In this document: positions 1 through 5,995 of the stretch, piece after piece | Layout: each line of letters starts with the position of its first letter | How positions within the stretch are numbered: the stretch's first letter is position 1 | NCBI GenBank assembly: GCA_050725815.1 | Contig: JBOHIG010000392.1 | Span: forward strand, 1-21,265 | Direction: 5' to 3' | DNA: 21,265 bases | From: VAZQ01 sp050725815 | Lineage (GTDB): Bacteria; Pseudomonadota; Alphaproteobacteria; Rhizobiales; Xanthobacteraceae | The notes under the pieces: model-generated | What the model saw: only the letters and a program-made list of their open reading frames with translations | The model's database searches: none | Told to the model about the DNA's origin: nothing | Made by a program: the position numbers and the translations under genes

Positions 1-45
1 AACTCGCGGCTAGGTGGGTAGCGAATGTCAAATCCACTCCACTAG
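1..45 (-). repeat. CTAG-bounded palindromic element, copy G (cut by window start)
   Basis: This is the last 45 bp of a palindromic element ending in ACTCCACTAG. It matches the reverse complement of copy F (15112-15189) along its whole length, including the loop (GGTGGGT and AACTCGCG blocks), with only a few differences, so F and G are sister copies in inverted orientation about 15 kb apart. Its arm AGCGAATGTCAAATC is identical to one arm of F. Its terminal CTAG supplies the stop codon of the neighbouring minus-strand gene. The other half lies outside the window. Confidence 0.8.
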
Positions 46-440
46 ACCGACCGCCAATCCGCCTTCTTCGTCTCCCATTGATCGAAGACGTCCTTCACCG
101 CCTTAAGCGCGTGGTTCGTCTTGGGAAACCCGATATAGGGCGAGCATTGCAGGATCGTCTCGACGATCTCGTCGCGCGTGGCGCCGCGATTGAGCGCGCC
201 GCGCGCATGCAGCGCGACTTCGCCGGCGCAATCGGACGCGGCGGCCGCGGCGATGACGATCAACTCCCGTATTTTCAAATCGAGGTGCGGCCGGTCCCAG
301 ATGGTGCCGAAGCAGTATTCGTGGATAGCGCGCGCATGCGTGGGGCACAGTTCGTTGATCTCGTCCCAGCGCCGCAGTCCTTCTTTACCGAAGGCTTCGT
401 CGCGAATCTTCTTGCCTCGTGCGGCGCGATCATCACTCAT
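42..440 (-). CDS. Carboxymuconolactone decarboxylase (CMD/AhpD-like) family protein
   Basis: A 132-residue single-domain protein of the CMD fold. Visible family features are the helix KIRELIVIAAAAASDCAGE (residues 57-74), His78 four residues after Glu74, and the C-terminal helix with EIVETILQCSPYIGFP (91-106), which matches the PcaC-like pattern. There is one cysteine (Cys71) rather than the CxxC pair of AhpD peroxidases, so a decarboxylase or isomerase-like role is likelier than a thiol reductase role. An ATG at 458 is possible, but only the ATG at 440 has a Shine-Dalgarno (AGGACGG, about 5 nt upstream). It is the last gene of the minus-strand operon, 85 bp after the Gfo/Idh gene. Its TAG stop is formed by the CTAG end of the palindromic element at 1-45. 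Substrate unknown. Confidence 0.85.
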   Translation of the reverse strand: MSDDRAARGKKIRDEAFGKEGLRRWDEINELCPTHARAIHEYCFGTIWDRPHLDLKIRELIVIAAAAASDCAGEVALHARGALNRGATRDEIVETILQCSPYIGFPKTNHALKAVKDVFDQWETKKADWRSV

Positions 441-525
441 CGTTTTCCGTCCTGTCATGGATGCGCAATGCGCTGCGACCCTAGCGCACTGCCCCGATGC
501 TGGAAAGGCAGGGCCCCGCGCACCG

Positions 526-1701
526 CTACTTATCGATGCGGATGTTCGCCGATTTGGCGACCGTGGCCCATTTCTCGACCTCAGCTAGACTAGCCGAAGA
601 TGTTTGCGGTGTAAGGGGCAGCCTCACCGTCTCACCCGTTGCGACCGCGCGCTCGATGGCGAGCGTGGTTTCCAGATTGACGCGGGCCTGCTCGGGCGTG
701 GTGTGCACTGTCGGCTGTCCGGTGACGAGCGAGTCGAGCCAGGCGCGCGTCTCGTTGCCGAGCGGTCCCCAGAAATCGCCGACCGCCCAGTCACCCGCGG
801 TGTTGCTGCCGAGGAAAGCCATGTTGACGTGGTGATCCGGCACATAGGCGTGCGGAATGCCCTTGTCCGAATAGAGCAGATGATCCATGTGATCGTCGTC
901 GACGATCATGGTGCCTTCGGAGCCGAGAATCTCGACCCGATCGGACTGACCGAGCGTCGGATAGCGCGCGGGCAGCGCATAGCTCACGCCAAAATTGACC
1001 ACGGCGCCGTCCGCGAACGTCACGATCGCCCAGGTAACGTCATGCGCGCCATAGCCCGCCTCCTTGAAGATGCCGTGCTGGCCGCGCGCGCCCGCCTCAA
1101 CCGGGCTATTGCCCTCCAGGAACCAGCACATCAGATCGACGTAATAGGTGAGCACATCGATCACCGGCGTCGCATGCGGGTCGCGCTTGAGGATCGCAAA
1201 CGCCTGCGCGCGCGAATTGTAGACGCGCGCCAGCCCGCCGACCACGCGGCCGACGCGGCCTTGCAGCATCTGCTCCTTGGCGCGCAGGAAGCATTCCTTG
1301 TAGCGACGGCTGTAACCGATGCGCAGATCGCCGCCCGCCTGCTTGAGTGCCGCCAGCATCGCGTCGGCATCCTTCAGCGTCATCGCGATCGGCTTCTCCA
1401 CCAGCACCGGCTTGCCAAGCTCCAGCGCCTTGCGCACCGGCGCTGCGTGCTCGCCCTCTGGCGTCGAGACAATCACCGCGTTGACCTCCGGATGCGCGAT
1501 GACCTTGTCATTGTCGCCGGTATGCAGATGGGCGCCGGAACGCTCAGCCAGTGCGGCCGCCTTAGCGGGATCCCGGTCGGAGATCGCGAGATAGCGCACG
1601 GCGGGATGCTTCGAGGCGAGCATCGCGCGCAGCGTGCCGATACGGCCGGCGCCGACGACGGCAAGGCCGATCTCGCTGCGGTTGGTGAGCGGCGATTTCA
1701 T
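526..1701 (-). CDS. Gfo/Idh/MocA family NAD(P)-dependent oxidoreductase
   Basis: 391 residues, normal for the family. The N-terminal Rossmann domain has the dinucleotide motif VGAGRIG (16-22) and the lysine motif VEKPIA (101-106), followed by the C-terminal alpha/beta domain (about 125-360). These enzymes usually oxidise or reduce a hydroxyl group on a sugar, inositol or similar polyol. In the canonical DxxxHxxD motif the histidine appears to be replaced: residues 181-188 read DVLTYYVD, with Tyr185 where inositol dehydrogenase-type enzymes have the catalytic His. That could mean a different substrate or mechanism. Its ATG overlaps the TGA of the upstream VOC gene by 4 bp (1698-1701), so the two are translationally coupled. 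Cytoplasmic, with no signal peptide. Substrate cannot be named from sequence. Confidence 0.9.
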   Translation of the reverse strand: MKSPLTNRSEIGLAVVGAGRIGTLRAMLASKHPAVRYLAISDRDPAKAAALAERSGAHLHTGDNDKVIAHPEVNAVIVSTPEGEHAAPVRKALELGKPVLVEKPIAMTLKDADAMLAALKQAGGDLRIGYSRRYKECFLRAKEQMLQGRVGRVVGGLARVYNSRAQAFAILKRDPHATPVIDVLTYYVDLMCWFLEGNSPVEAGARGQHGIFKEAGYGAHDVTWAIVTFADGAVVNFGVSYALPARYPTLGQSDRVEILGSEGTMIVDDDHMDHLLYSDKGIPHAYVPDHHVNMAFLGSNTAGDWAVGDFWGPLGNETRAWLDSLVTGQPTVHTTPEQARVNLETTLAIERAVATGETVRLPLTPQTSSASLAEVEKWATVAKSANIRIDK

Positions 1702-2105
1702 CGGTGCTCTTCCAGCTCCACCAACGCGCCGAAGAAATCCTGCGGATGGATGAAGGCGATCTTCTCGCCCACGACATTGTGTTGACGCTTGCCGTCGCCA
1801 AGTACGCGCACATCCCTGGCGTTCAGATTCCTGACAGTGGCGTCCACGTCATCGACGCATAGGCTGAAGTGATGGATTCCGCCCTTCGGGTTGCGCTCGA
1901 GAAATTTTGATATCGGCGAATCCAGCCGCGAGGGCTCCATCAACTCGATCTTCGCGTTGCCGAGATCGACATAGGCGAGCCGTACACCCTGCTGCTCGTT
2001 GAGATGGCGCTCTCCCGTGACGAGACCGTATTTGTCGGCAAGCGTCCGGGCCGCCGCTTCGATGTCCGGCACGACGATCGAAACATGGCTGAAGCGGAAC
2101 TTCAT
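1698..2105 (-). CDS. VOC family protein, methylmalonyl-CoA epimerase-like
   Basis: 135 residues with two betaalphabetabetabeta modules of the vicinal oxygen chelate fold. It shows the pattern of methylmalonyl-CoA epimerase: HVSIVVPDIEAA (7-18), EQQGV (37-41), KIELMEP (52-58), SPISKFLERNPKGGIHH (63-79) and FIHPQDFFGALVELEE (118-133). Putative metal ligands are His7, His78/79 and Glu130. The family epimerises 2-methyl-branched CoA esters; the neighbouring CoA-transferase and crotonase make a CoA-ester substrate plausible, though not necessarily methylmalonyl-CoA. The Shine-Dalgarno AGGAGG lies 6 nt before the ATG and overlaps the TAG stop of the CoA-transferase gene, another sign of a tight operon. 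A generic glyoxalase-type dioxygenase is less likely given the epimerase motifs. Confidence 0.85.
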   Translation of the reverse strand: MKFRFSHVSIVVPDIEAAARTLADKYGLVTGERHLNEQQGVRLAYVDLGNAKIELMEPSRLDSPISKFLERNPKGGIHHFSLCVDDVDATVRNLNARDVRVLGDGKRQHNVVGEKIAFIHPQDFFGALVELEEHR

Positions 2106-2115
2106 GCCGCGCCTC

Positions 2116-3321
2116 CTAGATCACCTTATCCGTACGCAGGGCGGCGATCGCCTGCATATCCAGGCCACGCTCCTGCGTTAGGATTTCGTCGGTATGCTGC
2201 CCGAGCACTGGCGGCGCGCACCGCACCGATGCCGGCGTGTCGCTGAACTTGAACGGGATGCCGAGCACCTTGAGCGGTCCGACGGCGGGATGCTCGACAG
2301 TCTCGACCATCTCTCGCGCAGCAGTATGCGGCTCCTGCAACGCCTGCCCGACCGAGTTGATGCGCCCGCAGGGTACGCCGGCGGCCTTCAACTTGACGAT
2401 CCAGGCATCGGCCGTGTCGCCGGCAAGCGTGTCATTGATCATGCCGTCGACGACGTCGCGGTTGACCACGCGGTCGCGGTTCCTGGTGAAGCGGGAGTCG
2501 CTCGCCCATTCCGGATGGCCGAGCGCAGCCGCGCATTTGGCGAACTGCGAGTCGTTGCCGACTGCGAGCGCGATCATGCCGTCAGAGGCGTGATAGGTCG
2601 TGTACGGCACGATGCTCGGATGGCCGTTGCCATAGCGCCGCTCGCCGCCGCGGCCGGTCGCCAGGAACGCCTGTCCGATATTGCCGAGCATCGCCAACGA
2701 GGTCTCATAGAGCGACACCGATACCTTCTGCCCCCGACCAGTGGCGTGACGGGCATTGAGCGCCGCCAGGATCGAGTTGCACGCCAGCATCCCGGTGCAG
2801 ATATCGACGATCGCCACGCCGTATTTTGTCGGCTCACCGTCCGCCGTACCACAGATGCTCATCAGGCCGGACTCCGCCTGCAGGATGAAGTCGTAGCCCG
2901 GCAGCGCCGCTTTCGGGCCACTGGTTCCATAACCGGTGATGGAGCACCGCACGAGCCGCGGCGCGTTGGCATCGAACCAGGCGTCGGTGAAGCCCCACTT
3001 GTCGAGCGTGCGGAGCTTGAAGTTGTCGATCAGCACGTCGGCGTTCTTCACCAGCACCGCCAGGATCGACTGACCGGCCTCGACCGCCAGATTGAGCGTA
3101 AGCGAGCGCTTGTTGCGATTGACGCTCATGAAATAGGTCGACTCGCCCTCGACGAAAGGCGGGCCCCAGTTGCGGGTGTCGTCACCCGTGCCCGGCGGCT
3201 CGATCTTGACGATGTCGGCGCCCATGTCGCCGAGCGTCATGGTGCAGAATGGCCCCGCCAGCACCCGCGTCAGGTCGATGACGCGCAATCCGGCGAGGGC
3301 TCCTGTCGCGCTTTTATTCAT
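2116..3321 (-). CDS. CaiB/BaiF (class III) CoA-transferase
   Basis: 401 residues, the usual length. The N-terminus GLRVIDLTRVLAGPFCTMTLGD (11-32) and GADIVKIEPPGTGDDTR (34-50) are diagnostic of class III CoA-transferases. The catalytic aspartate is seen in the segment YGVAIVDICTG (Asp173), and GxGQKVSVSLYE follows near residue 200. These enzymes move CoA from a donor such as succinyl-CoA to a carboxylic acid through a covalent Asp-anhydride. Here it likely makes the CoA ester used by the adjacent crotonase and epimerase-like proteins. It is 9 bp downstream of the crotonase stop codon and 10 bp upstream of the VOC gene. Substrate specificity is not readable from the sequence. Confidence 0.92.
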   Translation of the reverse strand: MNKSATGALAGLRVIDLTRVLAGPFCTMTLGDMGADIVKIEPPGTGDDTRNWGPPFVEGESTYFMSVNRNKRSLTLNLAVEAGQSILAVLVKNADVLIDNFKLRTLDKWGFTDAWFDANAPRLVRCSITGYGTSGPKAALPGYDFILQAESGLMSICGTADGEPTKYGVAIVDICTGMLACNSILAALNARHATGRGQKVSVSLYETSLAMLGNIGQAFLATGRGGERRYGNGHPSIVPYTTYHASDGMIALAVGNDSQFAKCAAALGHPEWASDSRFTRNRDRVVNRDVVDGMINDTLAGDTADAWIVKLKAAGVPCGRINSVGQALQEPHTAAREMVETVEHPAVGPLKVLGIPFKFSDTPASVRCAPPVLGQHTDEILTQERGLDMQAIAALRTDKVI

Positions 3322-3330
3322 CGGCGCCTG

Positions 3331-4248
3331 CTAGGCCTTGCTCTTGCGCATCGACGGCGGCGCGTTGAGGTCCTTCGCGCAGCCGTCCAGATAGTCCTGC
3401 AGCGCACGCTTGTTGCGCATGCGGAATTTCTGGAAGTCGGGTTTCCGGCTTTCCAGGAACGCGTTCATGCCTTCGAGGCTCTCCTCCGAGCCCCAGACAT
3501 GTGCGAGCAGCTCCATGCCGTGCTGCCACGACGCATAGAGCAGGTCGGATTCGAAATTGAGGTTCTTCTTGGTCATGCGCAGCGTCTGGCTGCTATGGCC
3601 CTTGATGATCTCGCACCAGGCGAGCGTCTCCTTCAGCAGATCCTTCTGCGGAACGCATTTGTTGATCAGCCCGATCGCGACCGCCTCCTTACCGGTGAAG
3701 GTGCGCGCGCAGAAGATCATCTCGCGCGCCAGCCGCTCCCCGATGATGCGCGGCAGGTATTGCGTCGCCCCGACCGTGGGGCAGGCGCCGACCTTGGCCC
3801 CGGTCTGGCCGAGCACGGCATTCTCCGATGCGATGACGAGATCGCACCACAATGCAAGCTCGTGCCCGCCGCCCATGCACCAGCCGTTGACCATCGCGAT
3901 CACCGGGATCGGCAGGCCGCGGATGGTCATGGCTAGGCCCTGCATGCGGTCGTTCCACATGTAGCCGTTAACGAAGGTGAGCCGCTTCATCGCGAAGAAG
4001 TCGCCGCCGGCGGAGAACGCCTTGTCGCCGGTCCCGGTGACGACCGCACAGGCGATCGACGGGTCCTCGCGCGTCGACTTCAACGCATCGATCATCTGGT
4101 CGAGGGTCTGCTCACGGAAAGCGTTGCGCACGCGCGGACGGTTGATGGTGATCCACGCGACCTGATCCTTCACCTCGTACAGGATGTCGCTGTATTGCCG
4201 TCCCTGCCCTCGCGAGCCTGATTTCTTCGCGGCGGATTTTCTTGCCAT
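3331..4248 (-). CDS. Enoyl-CoA hydratase/isomerase family protein (BadI/MenB-like crotonase)
   Basis: 305 residues from the ATG at 4248; ATGs at 4260 and 4266 are alternatives without a clear ribosome binding site, whereas GGGA lies 6 nt before 4248. The crotonase domain covers about residues 18-270, with oxyanion-hole motifs DKAFSAGGD (75-83) and GWCMGGGHELAL (122-133). Overall pattern (DILYEVKDQVAWITINRP, TFTGKEAVAIGLINKCVP, ESLEGMNAFLESRKPDFQKFR) resembles 2-ketocyclohexanecarboxyl-CoA hydrolase BadI and MenB. The active site is a mixture: Glu130 matches the first hydratase glutamate, the second hydratase glutamate is Gly150 (as in BadI/MenB), and the aspartate of the BadI/MenB GSxD motif is Pro157. 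The basic N-terminus (ARKSAAKKSGSR) is an extension. Second block of the operon, 83 bp after the membrane anchor gene. Confidence 0.88.
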   Translation of the reverse strand: MARKSAAKKSGSRGQGRQYSDILYEVKDQVAWITINRPRVRNAFREQTLDQMIDALKSTREDPSIACAVVTGTGDKAFSAGGDFFAMKRLTFVNGYMWNDRMQGLAMTIRGLPIPVIAMVNGWCMGGGHELALWCDLVIASENAVLGQTGAKVGACPTVGATQYLPRIIGERLAREMIFCARTFTGKEAVAIGLINKCVPQKDLLKETLAWCEIIKGHSSQTLRMTKKNLNFESDLLYASWQHGMELLAHVWGSEESLEGMNAFLESRKPDFQKFRMRNKRALQDYLDGCAKDLNAPPSMRKSKA

Positions 4249-4296
4249 CTTGAGTCCCATGGTCATCGGGACGCGCGTTCGCCCGGCCCGCGGGGA

Positions 4297-4325
4297 TTGA
4301 TAGTGTGCGACGTACGTGGCTGCAA
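4297..4325 (-). promoter_or_regulatory. Possible internal promoter before the crotonase gene
   Basis: In the only sizeable gap inside the minus-strand operon, TTGCAG (4320-4325) and TATCAA (4297-4302) are separated by 17 bp. Each hexamer matches a sigma-70 consensus only in part (3/6 and 4/6), so this is weak. If real it would let the crotonase-to-CMD block be expressed without the molybdoenzyme genes. Confidence 0.2.
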
Positions 4326-4331
4326 GCCGTG

Positions 4332-5261
4332 TCAGCGGCCGTAATAAAGGCCGACCACATGCCTGGCTTCGGCGAAGAATAGCCAGCGCTCGATCAGGAG
4401 GCCGAGGCCTTGAGCCAGAACGGCAAGCACCGCGGCGATCGGTGCAGCGATGGAACCAAGCGCCAGCGCAGTGAAGGCGAGCGGGATGGCGAATGCGAGC
4501 ATGTGGACGAACGCGCGAAGCTTGACGGCGTGCTTGCGCGCGACTCGATAGCCCATCTCCTTCATCACGTAATTGGCCTCGGTGTGCGGCCACTCGATGG
4601 AGCGGACCGCCCCGTCGCCCAGCCCGGTCGCGCTGCCGGCGGTGACCGGGTCGGCGAGCGCATCGTTATGCCGCCAAGTGGCTGTTTTCCACGCCCAGCC
4701 GACGCCGGTCAGGACGAGCGCTGTCCAGGCAAGCGTGGCAGCCGGCTGCCCGGAGACACGTAGGATCGCGTGCAGCAGGATCGCGCCGCTCATCAGCGCG
4801 TAGAGGAGATAGCCCGGCACCGTATAGAGGCTGTGCCACTGCGGAATGGGCTTGAGAGATGCGTAGATCATGCCCGTGCTCACCAGCGTCGCCAGCGCGC
4901 ACAGCGCCGATACGGCGCCAGTCGCGGCAACGATGGGTTCGGTGGGTTGCAGCACGATCCAAGTAATGCCGAATACAGCGGCAGGGACATAGGTGACGAC
5001 GCTGGCAATGCCTTCGCGGGACAGCCACGACGACCGCCATTGCGACAATGCGCGCCAGGCGCGCTCCGGCCGGCCGAGATGCAAGGTCGAGGACAACAGC
5101 CCGCCGGTGATCAGGGCGAGCGCGATGCCGAGCGCCACCAGTCCGAAGGAGGCCTCAGCGGGTAGTCGGCCAAACAGCGCCAGCGCGCCAAGCATCGTCA
5201 GCATGCCATAGCCCGCGCCAGTCGCGGTGGTGAAGACGATGACGGAGAAGGCGGGATGCAT
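4332..5261 (-). CDS. DmsC/NrfD-type membrane anchor subunit (SoeC-like)
   Basis: 309 residues with about eight hydrophobic segments, starting MHPAFSVIVFTTATGAGYGM, which is typical of the DmsC family of quinone-linked membrane anchors. The loop STLHLGRPERAWRALSQWRSSWLSREG (about 58-84) is a recognisable DmsC signature. It would anchor the iron-sulfur and molybdenum subunits to the cytoplasmic membrane and exchange electrons with the quinone pool. It follows the ferredoxin subunit gene by 5 bp, and the A-B-C gene order is that of soeABC and dmsABC. No haem-ligand assignment is attempted. Together with the absence of a Tat signal on the catalytic subunit, it fits a SoeABC-like sulfite dehydrogenase, but other DMSO-reductase-family complexes use the same anchor. 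Confidence 0.88.
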   Translation of the reverse strand: MHPAFSVIVFTTATGAGYGMLTMLGALALFGRLPAEASFGLVALGIALALITGGLLSSTLHLGRPERAWRALSQWRSSWLSREGIASVVTYVPAAVFGITWIVLQPTEPIVAATGAVSALCALATLVSTGMIYASLKPIPQWHSLYTVPGYLLYALMSGAILLHAILRVSGQPAATLAWTALVLTGVGWAWKTATWRHNDALADPVTAGSATGLGDGAVRSIEWPHTEANYVMKEMGYRVARKHAVKLRAFVHMLAFAIPLAFTALALGSIAAPIAAVLAVLAQGLGLLIERWLFFAEARHVVGLYYGR

Positions 5262-5266
5262 TTTGT

Positions 5267-5995
5267 CTACCGGGAGAGCATCCGATCGACCCAGGCGAGG
5301 AACCCTCCTTCGGCCGGCGCCAGCGTCTCGGCGGCGACGGCCGAACAGCCAGTCGAGCGCGCACGGGGCGGCAGATATTTATTGACGGGCCGGTAGCCCA
5401 TCTCCGGCATCAGATCGATGCCGCCGCGCTCGGCGACGAGCTGCGACACTGGCGAGGTGGGATCGCCGAGATCGCCGAAGTGGCGGGCGCCGGTCGGGCA
5501 CGCCGCGACGCAGGCCGGCACCCGGTCGGCCTCAGGCAGATTCTCGTTGTAGATGCGGTCGATGCACAGCGTGCACTTCTTCATGACGCCGACGGCAACG
5601 TCATATTCGCGCGCGCCATAGGGACAGGCCCAGCTGCACAGCTTGCAGCCGATGCACTTGTCCTCGTCGACCAGCACAATTCCGTCCGAGGCGCGCTTGT
5701 ACGATGCACCGGTCGGGCACACCATCACACAGGCGGGCTCATCGCAATGCAGGCAGGAGCGCGGGAAATGGACCGTGCGGCTGCCGGCATCGGTCTGCTG
5801 CTCGAATGTATGGACACGGTTGAACCAGACGCCGTCGGCCTCGGCGCCATAGGGATGAATGTCGGTCAGCGGCGCCATGTGGCCGCCGGTGTTCCATTCC
5901 TTGCAGCTCGTCACACAGGCATGGCAGCCGACGCAGGTATCGAGGTCGATAACGAGGCCGAGCTTCGTCCCGGTGGTTGCCGGCAGGCTGGTCAT
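5267..5995 (-). CDS. Four-cluster [4Fe-4S] ferredoxin subunit (SoeB/DmsB-like)
   Basis: 242 residues with sixteen cysteines arranged for four [4Fe-4S] clusters: Cys21/24/27/31, Cys81/84/89/93, Cys114/117/120/124 and Cys141/144/162/166. Segments such as LVIDLDTCVGCHACVTSCKE and MKKCTLCIDRIYNENLP are typical of the electron-transfer subunit of DMSO-reductase-family complexes. It passes electrons between the molybdenum subunit and the membrane anchor. The start chosen is the ATG at 5995, which overlaps the TGA of the catalytic subunit gene by 4 bp; a longer reading to 6154 runs through the out-of-frame catalytic gene and is not credible. No Tat signal. The C-terminal tail (about 206-242, YLPPRARS onward) lies outside the cluster domains. 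Confidence 0.93.
   Translation of the reverse strand: MTSLPATTGTKLGLVIDLDTCVGCHACVTSCKEWNTGGHMAPLTDIHPYGAEADGVWFNRVHTFEQQTDAGSRTVHFPRSCLHCDEPACVMVCPTGASYKRASDGIVLVDEDKCIGCKLCSWACPYGAREYDVAVGVMKKCTLCIDRIYNENLPEADRVPACVAACPTGARHFGDLGDPTSPVSQLVAERGGIDLMPEMGYRPVNKYLPPRARSTGCSAVAAETLAPAEGGFLAWVDRMLSR

Noticed and set aside
2194..3936. A long plus-strand reading frame (580 codons) opposite the CoA-transferase and crotonase genes
   Set aside because: It lies antisense to two clear protein families, is Arg/His/Asp-rich in the manner of GC-rich shadow frames, and shows no domain.
4249..4593. N-terminal extension of the crotonase reading frame into the membrane-anchor gene
   Set aside because: The extra residues are an out-of-frame reading of the anchor gene; the crotonase domain and a ribosome binding site point to the ATG at 4248.
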